From positions 143,565,167 through 143,629,166 of the forward strand of contig NC_061114.1 in assembly GCF_002878395.1 (NCBI RefSeq): a stretch of DNA of 64,000 nucleotides, written 5' to 3'. Both the position numbers and the translations under genes were made by a program. This stretch comes from Capsicum annuum (Eukaryota > Streptophyta > Magnoliopsida > Solanales > Solanaceae). A model generated the notes under the pieces. It was not told the origin of the DNA. It saw only the letters and a list, made by a program, of their open reading frames with translations, and did no database searches. This document shows, in pieces, positions 10,372 to 22,331 of this stretch. Each line of letters starts with the position of its first letter. Position 1 is the first letter of the stretch.

Positions 10372-12955
10372 ATTGGTGAAGTTCATGATGATGGCTACCA
10401 GAGTTTCAACACCCAACCTCTCTTCAATAGAAATAGTATTAGAAGTATCATCCTAAATAGTCATAGAATCAACATCATAGAATGAATCTATCTTTTTATC
10501 ATACATATCAATCACAGATACCACTCTCAACTCATCTAGCTACTTTATAGATTTACATACATTGAATAGCACTTGTTCATCATTGAGTCTCAATATCAGA
10601 ATGGTATTTCCAAAATAATTAGAACATGAAAGTCCACTTCACAGTCTAATATCACAAAATCAACAAGAAAGATAAAGTAGAAACCTTTACCAATACATCA
10701 TATAGAATACCAACTAGATTCTTCACGGTTCAATTTGCTATTACTAGTCTTATGGTAGTTGGTTTGGGAGCTCCCGACCTTAATTATTTAAACACAATTA
10801 ATGGCATGAGTTTGATAGTAGCATCCAAATCACATAATACTTGACAGAAGTTAAAAATCCAATGGTGCAAGGTATAGTGAAAGTATTAGGATCCTCCTTC
10901 TTCTCTACCAAAGATCTAGTTGCTACAGCACTACAATGATGGATATTGTCAACTAGCTCATAACTGAATGACCTCTTCTTCGTGATTAAATCCTTCATAA
11001 ATTTTGCATATCCTGTCATTTTCTCTAATGCCTTTATAAGTGAGATATTGACTGATAGCTCCTTTAACATAAACAAAAATTTATGATACTTACACTCTTC
11101 TTGTTTTTTTTAAGCCTTTGAGGAAAAGGAGGATGAGGTCTCGGGATGGTCTTTTACATAAGCTCTTCAACCTTGTACTTTCCTTTATCTTGTTTACTAC
11201 TGCTCTCTATATTAATGGGATCATTATCATTCTTTTGCTCATCTACAATAGGAACAGGAGGATCTATGATCGTTTTACCACTCCAGGTGGTAATGGCAAG
11301 GCAGTGACCATCATTCTTTAGATTTGCAACTGTGTTACTAGGGAGAGTATAGGGTTGTCTCTGATTTACTGTGGCTTATATCTGACTGAATTGTTTCTCC
11401 AACTGTTTAATTGTTGTAGCATGTGATTCAACTTTCTGATTTATGCCTAACAGATCTGCCTTAATCTCTTTATGAAAACTTTCTTGACTTTCTTGTCCTT
11501 TGACTAATTTTGATAAAAGTGCCTCCATTCTAGATTCTGAATCAGACCACCAGGTGGAACATACTTGTCACTCTTCTCCTTGTAGTCATCTTTCGGCCAC
11601 TAGTCACTATCTCTCTTTACTTCTACCATTGTATCTATCATTGTAATAGTTCCGACCTTAATTCCCTTGCCCTTAAGCTCAAAAACCTGCCAACCTATGA
11701 TCAAGATACTTTATTTTTTCTTAAAATTCAATCTTGAAAGTCCTAGAAGTAGATGTCTTGCCGCAAATGAATTTACTTTCTTAACACTCATTATTGTGAA
11801 TTATTTTATAAGCAGCCCAATATCTGTTCAAAGTTGTGCAACCTCTTATGCTAACAAGTCATGGCCAACTCCATAAGTATTATTTTCCCCAATAGCATAT
11901 GTACCTGCAGTACACTCGGCATATCTAGTATGTTAACCTCTATTAGTCACCAAAATATCATCAAGCATATCTTACGCAGCATCCCACCAAAGATGCATGA
12001 ATGCACCTCTTGAAATCATATCTGTCATTTCTCTAGAACTGACATTTAGTAATCTGTATAAGATTTCGAACAAATTTGATCCCTTGATTCTGTGATAGCA
12101 TGCTTAGATTTTTCTTAAATCTACCATGCCTTATATAAGGATTTTGTAGGTAACTATCTGAAGTTATAAATTTCATCTTTCAACTGTAGCTCCTTGTAGG
12201 AGGGAAAAATTTGTTCAGAAACTATTTTTGTAACTCATGCCAAGTAGTTATTCAACCTCATATAAGTTTCCCTAACCATAGTGATATTTCATCTGTCAAT
12301 GAAAATGGGAACAACCTCAGTCTCAAAGATTCTTGATTCACCCCTAAAATAGTTTATGACGTGCAGATCCCAGTAAAATTAGCAAGATACAGGTTCGCAT
12401 CATCAGTGCTACTCTTAAAAACACACCCTTCCAATTTAATAATTGGATAATAGCAAAGCAGGAGGAATGATGGCTCCTGTCTCAGTAGGTTTAACATAAC
12501 CTATATCCTTTTCATCATCATATAGGTGCAAGTGTTGATAAACAAGAATTAATGGAGCTCTTCTTGTCTGAAATTTGTCTTGATGCTCAGCTACTTGACA
12601 TGTCTAGCTAGTCCTGCCTTTTATGCTAACTGAACCTCCTCGGTTGCTTTCCCCTCTTCCTCAACAGGAGCTATCAACTATTGAAACTATAAAACTGCAA
12701 CATTCTATAGATCAACTGGAACACGCAAGAGTGTCGCATTGGGATCAATGGGTGGAGGAGAATAGTCTTGAACCCCAATAGGATTACCATCACAAACTTA
12801 GCTGGCATTCTTTTCGGTGTTTGAAATTTCTTTTTGGCTCTGTATCAAAAGAGATTAAGGGATTTTCTCTTCTTTGAGTATTAGACATACACCGATGTAA
12901 GACAAATCAAAAACAGAAAAATAAAACCTGCGAACTTCACCAATTTAATTTACTA
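10372..12955 (-). pseudogene. Athila-1 gag-protease
   Basis: This is the left-over gag and protease of the interrupted Athila element. At 10798-11076 the minus strand reads LKELSVNISLIKALEKMTGY, then KFMKDLITKKRSF and NTFTIPCTIG, the conserved Athila protease leader. The active-site region follows in another frame as LCDLDATIKLMP, where the usual D-L-G is D-L-D. The capsid part lies at about 12000-12400, with many stops. The shorter open frames on the plus strand in this interval are antisense shadows. Confidence 0.8.
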
Positions 12956-12967
12956 CTCAAACCATCT

Positions 12968-12985
12968 TCCCCGGCAATGGCACCA
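12968..12985 (-). other. Primer-binding site of Athila-1 (tRNA-Asp)
   Basis: The plus strand reads TCCCCGGCAATGGCACCA, 16 of 18 bases identical to the 3' end of plant tRNA-Asp including CCA. The minus strand is therefore its complement. It lies 5 bp inside the LTR that starts at 12991. Confidence 0.88.
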
Positions 12986-12990
12986 AAATT

Positions 12991-14487
12991 TGATGTCTCC
13001 CAGAACTAACTATCAAGGAAGTATGTTGCAATTGAAGCCAAATACAGTAACCCAACTAAGTTGGGGTTGATCCCATAGAGAAGATGTTGAATAGTTGCTT
13101 AACTTGATGCAATTTAGAAGTACTGCGGAAAAGTAAATAGGGGATTTTTTAAGTAATCAATAAGTAGTAACCGAATTTGAATGCTTTGAGTAGTAAATAA
13201 TAAAAGAAGAACACTAGGATTATGTTCCCCCTGGCTTCTTATCTCTATAAGTTTCTCATGTTCAATCCACCTATTATGCTACTTTGCATGTAAATTTGAC
13301 AAGCTATGTATTATCAATAGTCTTGTGAATATGTTGATAAATTTCACCCTTTACCTTGTGAGTCTCAAGGCATTGCCTTGTTGCTCCTTGCCTATGACTT
13401 CAGGTCAACTCTCACCTTTTAAGTCTTGAGCTAATTAGATAAGATGGTGGGATAATAATGATGGAAGTAAATCAAAAATTACTGTCTTAATACTATTTTC
13501 CTAATCTCAAAATCACTTGTGAGGACGTTTGCAAATACTGGCTTTCCCCAAGATTCTGCAATAGCTTTGAGGTTAATTTATGTGAAGAATATTAAGATAC
13601 ATGTAACTACTTTAGAATACATAAATCTCTCACTTCCCTTACGTAGTTAATCCACCAGGGTTCCCACAACCCTAGTTAGGGAAATTAGCAGCTCAAATTT
13701 ATGAAAGAACCTATGATAATCAATGAAGAATTCATGCAACTAATTGCACAAAATAAAAAGAATAAAATCCAAAGTCTTTAATTGTATATTAACCCAAACA
13801 TCTCAAGAACAAAGCCCAAGTATGTAATAGAGTATCAAAATAATGTAAGAGAATGTCAAAGTATGTAACCTAATAAAATAGAAACCCTATGGTATTTATA
13901 GTATCTTAAAAGTACTTAGAAATCCTAATAAAAATGAAAAAGGTAAAGTTATGTTGGCATAAGTTACGACTCGCTCATCCATTCATACTGTCTTCTCACA
14001 AGTCATACTGTGCATCTCGTATCTTCTCCAGTGTCTGATCTTCCAAGCTTTAACTTTTTGTTCTGGTTACGACTCAAGCTCACGAGTCATACCTTGATCA
14101 TACGACTCGTGGCCTTCACTTGTATCCACCTAGGACTTCTTATTTTTACTCTTTGGACACTATTCTGCTTACGATTTGTCCATACGAGTCATACTTAGAC
14201 TTCCGACACATATTCCTTTTACACTTCAACTCTGATTTGCTTCCTTGGGTTTTGCTCTATGTATGACTTCATTATATGGCTCATACCCTCAGCTTATGAG
14301 TCATATTATGTGTTGATGACTCGTAAAGAGACTCGTACCTTCTGCAACTTTGATCTTTTCAGGTCTTTTTCTCCTAGTTTCTTTCCACCACTATGCTAAA
14401 CATATTTTACCTACAATAACCATAAAAACATATTATATCTACTAAAATGACCTAAGTTCCAGCATAATTTCATGATTTTAAGCATCA
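12991..14487 (-). repeat. 5' LTR of Athila-1
   Basis: On the plus strand it starts TGATGTCTCCC right after the primer site and ends TTAAGCATCA where protease coding of Athila-2 resumes, a length of about 1.5 kb. The other LTR is outside the window, so the far end is inferred from TG...CA termini and the return of coding sequence. Between 13965 and 14340 the motif TACGACTCGT or its inverse ACGAGTCATA recurs at least eight times in degenerate form. Confidence 0.75.
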
Positions 14488-15143
14488 AAAGCGTCGTGTT
14501 TCCATGACACACCAGCAACTCAATGAGATTGTCCAATGAGATCTTTGGCAGTTTGGAATCCACCCCACACTTATCCATTCTATCACTATAATCTTACGCA
14601 AATCTTTTAAGTGGGAAGGTGGATTGAGTGGCTTATAAACTTTGAAGACCACCTCATCATTCTTCGATCTCATTATCAATGTTCCCTCCCCCATATCAAT
14701 CAATGCTACTCTCGTTGCTAAGAATGGACATCCCAAAATGATCGACACTCTGTCATCCATCTTAAAATCCAAAAAAATCAGCAGGAATTACAAACTTACC
14801 AACCTTCATGACCACGTCTTTAAGTATTCCTTCGATCCTAACATAGGTTTTGTCTACTATCAATAGCACCAAAGAGCATGGTCTCGGCTTACCCAACCCC
14901 AGAGTGTTGAACATTGACAAAGGCATCAAAATTTGCACCCACCCCTAAATCACTCAGAGCATAGACCACATTGTTTTCACCAATCTGTATGGGAAGGGTG
15001 AAACACCCTCGGTCCTTAAGCTTATTGGTCATCTTCTTCATCACTAAAGAGTTGCACTTCTTAGTAAGTGTCACAGTCCTAACTTTTTGCAGCATAATTT
15101 TGCTAGTCACCACATCCTTTAAGTACTTAGAGTACTTAGACAT
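14488..15143 (-). pseudogene. Athila-2 protease region
   Basis: At 14889-15143 the minus strand reads YSKYLKDVVTSK, then FTLPIQIGENN and ALSDLGVGANF, the retropepsin site in D-L-G form. At 14488-14772 it continues with VSIILGCPFLATRVALIDM and VFKVYKPLNPPSH, the conserved end of Athila proteases. The two parts are in different frames. Coding is cut at 14488 by the Athila-1 LTR. Confidence 0.82.
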
Positions 15144-15149
15144 ACCCTA

Positions 15150-16830
15150 CAAAATTTCTAAAAGAAGAAGGTTAATGTGAAGTTCTCTAAACGTGTCAAA
15201 GAACTTCTTAAAGAATGCATCCTCCTAGGCTTTATTGAGTTTCTACGGGAATGGTGGTGGTGTTCTTTCAGTCACTTTCTTAGCAACCTCAGTTTTTGGT
15301 TACTCAGACTTCCCCAAATTCTCAATAACTTTAGCTGCAACATTTTTAGGAACCAAGTCTATATCTACCTCCTTATTTATCTTTGAAGGTCTTTCATTAA
15401 GATCCTTATAACTCCTCAACATGATTTCCATAACTTACTTTGGAGATTTATTATCACTAGGCAAACCGCCTTGAGGCCAATTATTTTGCGCTTGTCCTAG
15501 TTGCCCAACTATTTCTCTAACTACTTTTGAGCTATTTATTGATTTTTGGTTTCAGCAGCCATTTTCTCTTGATTAGCTAAAATCTATTTCAATGTCTACT
15601 CAATATTACTAGCTTGTGTATTGTGTTACGACTGATGAAGCTGCTAATGCTAATTATTGCCCCAAGAATAATTGGGTTGAGTCTACCACTTGTGGTTGTA
15701 GGCATTACCATAATTTGGCTTTTGTGCATTGCCCACAAAGTTTACAGACTCTGGATTTGCACCAAACAAGTCTGTAGAGTTCCCATTGTTGCTACATATC
15801 ACATACCATGTTGGATTCATTTATACCATATTCACTTATGCCTAACTCTGTTGCACACCCAAATTATTGAATTGAGTCTTAATTTGATTCCTCATAGCTG
15901 ACAATTGGGCAGTTAAGGCTATGATGTATCAACTTCAATCATCCATTCAGGCTTTTTCACTAGACCTCTAGATATGTCACCATGCCAGTTAGGGTTACTT
16001 ATGCAATGTGGTTCAACAAGGTGTATAAAGCATCATATGTTTTCTCTAGTGCTTGACCACCTACGGTTGAATCTAGCAAAATTTTTGTGTTATGGTCAAG
16101 TACCTCAACAAATGTATGAGCTAATACTTTTTATTAGGCCGCTGATAATGTGGATAGTCTCGAATAAGAGATTTAAACCTCTCCCAAGCATGATAGTGAT
16201 TCTTAGTCGGCTTCCGCTTGAAGCTCAAAATATCATTGCATAATCTAGAAGTCTTGTCGGATAGAAAGAATTGGATGAGGACCTACCAAGCTGATTCATC
16301 CTATGTAGTTATGGAAGCTACAGGCTCGGCGTTCAACCACTTTTTTGCCTCACCCAAATGTGAGAATGGGAAGAGTGTCAGCCTCATATAATTAGTGGAC
16401 AAACCAATTGGGATGAATGAGTCACTGATTCCCAAGAAATTCTACAAGTGAACCTGCAGATATTCATGTGAAAGCCCAATGAACTTACCAGTATTGTGCA
16501 AAATTTCCACCATGTTCTACTTTAGTTCAAATCTACCTCCAGCAGCGTCACATTAATCGCAAGTGGTATTGCCACTGCACAAACTGTCCTACGGGCTGGT
16601 GGATCCTCAGCCATGGGTGCAGGAATTTCTTCATAAATTTATAAAATTCTGTAGAGAAGTATTGTTTCTCTCCTTCTTTGGTGTACGAATTGCTCGGGTT
16701 CGGGGTCTGGTTCAACCAACTCTCTATCCCTGGCCAGCTTACTAGTCTACTTAACCTATTGCTTCAAAATCAAAAGCCAAGATCAAGTGAATAACACCAA
16801 AGGTATCAAAAAGTAAACTAAAACTAAAGC
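15150..16830 (-). pseudogene. Athila-2 gag
   Basis: Decayed capsid region. Readable minus-strand pieces include GEAKKWLNAEPVASIT, LSFKRKPTKNHYHAWERFK near 16150-16340, and a Gln/Asn-rich part with NAQKPNYGNAYNHKW near 15680-15740. These resemble the plant Athila gag blocks in the expected order. Stops are frequent. Open frames on the plus strand here are antisense shadows. Confidence 0.7.
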
Positions 16831-16847
16831 AGTTGCCAAATTACAAG

Positions 16848-16865
16848 TCCCCGGCAACGGCGCCA
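16848..16865 (-). other. Primer-binding site of Athila-2 (tRNA-Asp)
   Basis: The plus strand reads TCCCCGGCAACGGCGCCA, identical over 18 bases to the 3' end of plant tRNA-Asp. The LTR starts 7 bp further right. It is a primer site, not a tRNA gene, because the rest of a tRNA is absent. Confidence 0.93.
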
Positions 16866-16871
16866 AAAATT

Positions 16872-18318
16872 TGTTGCGCATAAGCAAGTGCATGTGGTCC
16901 ACCCAAGCAATATAGTAGCCTTAAAGAAAGCCAATTATCGATTCCACAGGGATTAGTGTTAAGAAACTATTCACTTCTAGTTGAACTATTAAAATTAAAT
17001 TAGTGCAACCATAACCACAAGAGTTTGAGACTTAAAACTTAACGTAAACTAAACAATGCGGTAAATTAAAGGTTTGAATAGTTATAGGGAGAAACTCAGG
17101 GTTAAGGCACTGCAAACAATCAAATTATGTTATATAACTTCATTGGTTAGGTTAATTATCTTGTTTGTTGGTTCACGTGATCAATGATATGACTATGGCC
17201 TTCCAGACCTCTAATGGATTATCTAATTTATACCCAGTGACTACATCGTTAAGAAGGGATGCGAGAACTAAGTTAAAAGCACTCATAATCCATCACGTTA
17301 TTGAACCAAATATGGCACTTAAGTATATTCCTATCCTAAGTGAAAATCATAACTCCATTCAAGTAAATTTATGATCCTATTTTACTCATCCCGTGTTCTA
17401 CCTGATCATTCATCCTTTCGGGTTCATAATAGAGTTAAGCAAGTATTCTAAGTTTTTTGAATCATTAAAATAGTGATAGAAAGAATAAAAAACAACCAAC
17501 AATGATAAAACAATCAAAACCAAACCAATTCAAAACAATAATACTCATGTTCTTGTCCTTAACCCCAGAAAAGGGTGTTTAGCCACTCACGGACATATAC
17601 ATAATCAAAAGAGATAAATACATGATAAAATACAAACTTAAACTAAAGTTATGGAATAAAACCCCAAATTGAATTGTTCTCTATCCTACCACCACTCACC
17701 AAGGTCGTCCAAAGTGTATAACATAATGTTTAAGGGTTCTATTTATACTTAGACACAAGCTGCAGATTTTAACATAGGGGCGTGCCACTCTCTTATCGCG
17801 TGGACTAGGGTCCATGGCATGCCCTTATCACAGTAAGATACTATAATTGGATTCCAAGGATTCTTCCAAGTGTGTTCCATGCCCTTTTTGCACTTCATAG
17901 GCAGCGTGGCATGCCAATGATCCCAAAATGTCCAGATTTTGTCCATGCTAGTCCCATGTGTTTGTCCTTCATGTCCAAGATTTGTGGTATTTTTTTATCT
18001 TGATTTCTAGCTTATATAACGTCTATATAACCTCTTTATAAATTCACCAAGAATCCTATAGCATCAAACACCATATATTAGATCTCAAAACAATATACAA
18101 TCCACGACGATGAACTAGTAAAGGACAGAGCTCAAGCTAAGAGTACTAGTTTTTTCTTTTGCACTTTAACTTCATGTTTTGACCCAAAATCACTATGAAC
18201 ACACCTTAAACATTATATTTACATAAAATAAATCTTAGATACTTATTTATACCATTAACCACTTATTAAGCACAAGATAAATCCTCAAAACAAGGCTAAT
18301 TAAGCTCGGATAACAACA
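16872..18318 (-). repeat. 5' LTR of Athila-2
   Basis: On the plus strand it starts TGTTGCGCATAAGC and ends GGATAACAACA, about 1447 bp. The right end is inferred from the inverted TGTTG...CAACA termini; no second LTR is available to confirm it. At 17746-17946 it holds a patch of GCGTGCCAC/GGCATGCC-like words. The open frame on the minus strand there is not a recognised protein. Confidence 0.7.
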
Positions 18319-19990
18319 CTGATGTACATAAATCCACCTCAGATCATCACCTGCCAGACTTGAACCAAAACTCATATCGTGAATAATGCCAGAATCGAAT
18401 TGGTCTTAATGTCATAAATTGTTGGACTCAATCTAAAACTAGTTCCATCTTCCAATTTCTAATTTAGAATAAAGAATCATATATCTAAAAATCCCCGGAC
18501 AAAAGAATATAATTAAAGTAATGCGCAAGGCCTATTGAGTCTACAAGGTATTAATATCAATCCTTGCCTAAGGTAGGCCAGAGGTGCCCACATCTAACCC
18601 CAAAGTCCATCTTAAGGCAAATCCTACCCTGAACTAGGAAAAGGTATATAATTTCACTACTAGATATTAATTAAGCCACTTGTGTCCTAAGATAGCAATT
18701 CTACCTAAGAACGAGTAGTTAAGTCACTTATGCCTAATTTCAGGTCCTTAATCCGCTAAAAGAACCAAATAACACTAAATATACCTCTAAGACCTAATTA
18801 TCATCCCAAAACTAGCATAATATCATATCAATACAATAATAAATCCTAATCTAAAAGTAAACCAAGCCTACCAGGATGCCAAAAAAAAACTGGTGAAGTC
18901 CGCTAAATCAATGATTTCCTCTTTCGAGAAGCTTTTGCACGATGCCATACTATCAAAATGGTAATCTACTCATCAATATGAGAACAACGGACCATTAATG
19001 AAATTTTATACTTGGGTCCAAAATCAAGTCAAAATCTCATATTGGGCCTGCTTGGGAAATTGTACTTTTGAAACCATCAGACGTCTCTCTATGCTCAAGG
19101 ATCATTTACCCTCAAGAATGAGTAAATAACAAGCTCACAAGATACTAAAATCAACCCAACAATAATCTAGGGATTTGTGTTTAAAATAAGGAATTAAACC
19201 AATAATTTGACAGAAACTTACCAAGACTTCGACGAAGAAACGATTAATCTGAGCTCACAAACACCCCAAAACCTTCCAATGATCACTTTCCCAACTTTCC
19301 ACTATCTAGGGTTCTTAGCTCTTAAGACTTAGGAGAAAATAGGAGAAAATCTAATAAGGAGAGTATTTAATAGCCTCTTAGGTGTCGCTTAAGCGGCCAC
19401 TTAACTGCTTAAGTAGCCACCACTAAAGCAGCTAAGTACCGCTTAAGCGGTACCCACTGGGCCTGACCTTTCCACTATAGTAGGAAGGCTGCCGCTTAAC
19501 CAGACAGGCTATGATTTAACGAATCAACTGGACAAGCCATGTTCGCTTAAGCAAACAACTGGCCGCTAAACAGGCCTCTGCTAAAGCTACCAAAGTGCCA
19601 CTTTAATGGATGCATCAGCTGAAACTTAGAAAATTCCAAGTTTTTGCTCACCCCTCGAGATTAATTCGAAATCCATAAATTCAAAAAAAATATGCTACCC
19701 TACTAAATTCAATATTCTAGACTCAATGGCTCAATAAAATTTCCATCCAAGGTAGTTTCAATAAAAAAGTGGGCCCCACACCCATGGGCCTTTTTATTAA
19801 TTTTCTACCAATATCCCAAAATAAATCTGGAAGCCTTAGGGCCCAAACCAAAGGTCCTCCCAAAATCAAAGTTTCGAAGCTGATGGAACTATTAGAATTA
19901 GAATACGAGATTTTTTAACTAAAGTTTAAACCCGATAAACAAACTTTACCAACAAAGACTTCTAAATAGGGAATTGGCTCTAAAAAACAA
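18319..19990. repeat. Noncoding, LTR-like repeat DNA
   Basis: No coding region, primer site or paired LTR was found. The base composition and a cluster of CGCTTAAGCGG palindrome variants at 19385-19550 resemble the U3-like parts of Solanaceae Ty3 LTRs. It may be a decayed solo LTR. Its ends could not be set. Confidence 0.35.
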
Positions 19991-21960
19991 ACAAACTACT
20001 TGATAAATGATCTGTCAGCTCCAATAAGTCACAAATGACTTGAGGCAGCTATATAAAATCTCTTAATGATGAGAATGCATGAAAATATGGAAAATAACCT
20101 AGAAGGTCATTACAAAAAGTGTCTCATTTACTTTCAAAGATTAGTGTTCCTCAATAGTACCGATATCTCATGAATATGCATGTATGCAATGAAGGTATAA
20201 TGCTCATAATCAAACAATATGAATATATTCAATCCATTCAATATGCATACAAGTGAGCTCAAAAATCAACTCTATATGTCAATAACTCAAGATATCAATT
20301 CTAGTTGAGCACTATGGGAATAAATATGCATGTAAGAGATCATTAATATTATTTCAACCCATAACTCAGGCATTTCTATCATGATAAAGGCAAACACTAC
20401 TCAATAAGGCCTATAATATCTATCCAAGCCTCAACAGGAGCATCAAATAAAGAAATAAGATAATAAAATGCATAAATAATGCCAGTGATGTCAAATAAAG
20501 CCCTCGCACGGGCAACATGTACTATATAATATCACAAGCCAACAACAACAGAAAATAAGCCCCTGCACGAGCATCACGCAATATACAATAACTGAAAAAT
20601 CACATCCCATAGTCATTTTCTCCAACCCATAGTATGCTTTATATATTCATTAACAACTCAGCCCGGACTAAAGAAAGTTAACAAATAACCTACCTCAAAG
20701 CGACGAAATCCAAGCCCTAAGTACTTTAAGATAGAGCCTTCCCTTTTGAACGACCTCAAAATCAACTACAACATTCAAATATATCATCTATGTTTTAAAA
20801 TAAAGTTGTTGATACCCATACTACCCATATTTGAGCTGGCCCCAAAACAAGTCAGAAAAATGAGTCAAAAATGAAAGAGGTAAAACCAAAAATTTATTGA
20901 GAAACATATTTTTCAAGATTATAGGAGTCTACAGTTAATAACCCACATGAAAACAAGTTAAAAATGAGGTCCAAATTGAAGAAAAATAATTTTTAAGCTT
21001 TACCGATAAAATCACAAAAATTCATTTCAAAATTGAGATTAAAGAGTGTTTACAAAGAAATAATCAATGAGAAATAATGAAAACAAGAGTCTAGAGGTTA
21101 CCTACATGAAAATCAACAAAGAAACCCTCAAAAGTTACTTTTTTTTAAGCTAGGAGGTCTAAAAATGGAGTAAAATATAGGGTTTATACACAGTTCTATG
21201 AATAGTGCCTCGCGATCGCGAGGGTCAACACTGACTCATCCAAAAATTTTCCCTTCACATTTGTTGCCAAATTCTTCGCATTCATGATAGCCTCGTCGTA
21301 TCCACAAATACGGATGAATCGACCTGAACCTAAATACTCCTTCGCAATCGCAGCCACCACCCTCACGATTGTGATAAAGGAACAATTTCTTTTCTACATT
21401 CGTGTCCAGTGGCTCGTGATTACAAAAAAAAGGTTCCATGCACTAGATATCAGTTATGCACTAGCTGAATTTGCATGTTACAATATCTCTGGACGGACCC
21501 TCAGGATTCCTTTGGGATCCAACAAAATTAAACCATACATGCTACCCAGCTAATTTCGACATTCTAAACTCAATAATATTAGATTTTCAAAGAAAGATTG
21601 TTTTCAACTAAATTAACCCTTGAGACCCCCTCAAGTCATATTTCACTAACTTTTTAAATGGAGGGTCGAAATGCAAAGTAAAGGATCTAAATCCAAATCA
21701 ACCCTGCTAATAACCTAAATTCGACATTCCGAATCTAATGAAACCATCCAAATCGTCATATAGTACTCAAAACATCAACTATTAACCGAAGTCAACTATG
21801 AAACTTTTAAAGCTCCTAAAAATCACAAACATTCCCAAAATCCTCCCAAAGCATTGGGAACCATGCCAAAAACCTGCAATCCCCCCCCCCAAATCAGCAT
21901 GTAACAACTATAAGGAAGGGGAAAAGGTTAAAACATGTAAAATATATAATTTCATAAATT
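19991..21960. repeat. Second noncoding, LTR-like repeat stretch
   Basis: It has the same general plan as 18319-19990, with a perfect 16-bp palindrome CCTCGCGATCGCGAGG at 21208-21223 and further CGCAATCGCAG/TCACGATTGTGA words to 21380. A C(10) run lies near 21880. The open frames at 21236-21553 on both strands overlap the palindrome cluster and match no known protein. It is probably another decayed LTR. Confidence 0.35.
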
Positions 21961-22331
21961 AGTTCATTACATATTATTAGATTAGATCAGTATTTTAAAA
22001 GGCGGGGGGCACGAAGAGAGATATTTTATGTAGCACAGGGCAAGGTGTGATCCCCGAGATACGGAGTAAGTCTCATGAATATACGAGCAGTATATCTCAT
22101 ACATCTTCAATTCTATAATTTTATTACTAAGAAAATAAGTAAAAGTAAAATTTTTGATGATTCTGCAAAAAAAAACATAAATAAATCACCAATAATTTAG
22201 AAAAAAATACTATACTTATTATTTGAGAAAGGTATGAACACAAAAAAATGATAATAATAGAGAGAAATCTTTAAATGAAATCATCAATATATATATTTAT
22301 CTCTACATCTAATAATCCATACTTAACGTGG
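21961..22331. other. Unassigned AT-rich spacer
   Basis: No gene, repeat pair or transposon end was recognised between the LTR-like stretch and the Sirevirus LTR. Confidence 0.4.

Larger units (their letters stand above)
1..14487 (-). mobile_element. Athila-type Ty3/gypsy element (Athila-1), interrupted and open at the left edge
   Basis: A decayed LTR retrotransposon read on the minus strand. From right to left it shows the 5' LTR (12991-14487), a tRNA-Asp primer site (12968-12985), gag and protease (10372-12955), then reverse transcriptase, RNase H and integrase (1-2400). The 3' LTR lies beyond the left edge. A chromovirus (2546-10366) splits it between protease and reverse transcriptase, and the 5-bp CCATC on both sides of that insert shows the two halves belong together. 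The motifs FMDDFSV in the polymerase and VVFAFKKFWSFL in RNase H, plus the tRNA-Asp primer, point to the Athila lineage. It is itself inserted in a second Athila copy at 14488. It has many stops and cannot be autonomous. Confidence 0.85.
14488..18318 (-). mobile_element. Second Athila-type element (Athila-2), 5' part only
   Basis: Minus-strand Ty3/gypsy fragment with 5' LTR (16872-18318), a perfect tRNA-Asp primer site, gag (15150-16830) and protease (14488-15143). It stops at 14488, where the LTR of Athila-1 begins, so Athila-1 inserted into its protease-to-polymerase region. The remaining pol should lie left of the window. It is a different copy from Athila-1, since both have a gag-protease and primer site here. 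Confidence 0.82.

Noticed and set aside
16848..16865. tRNA-Asp gene
   Set aside because: Only the 18-base 3' end with CCA is present, next to an LTR; this is a primer-binding site. The same holds for 12968-12985, 52389-52404 and 59012-59029.
17749..17946. 65-residue minus-strand frame
   Set aside because: It lies in the Athila-2 LTR, has no family resemblance and overlaps a patch of repeated words.
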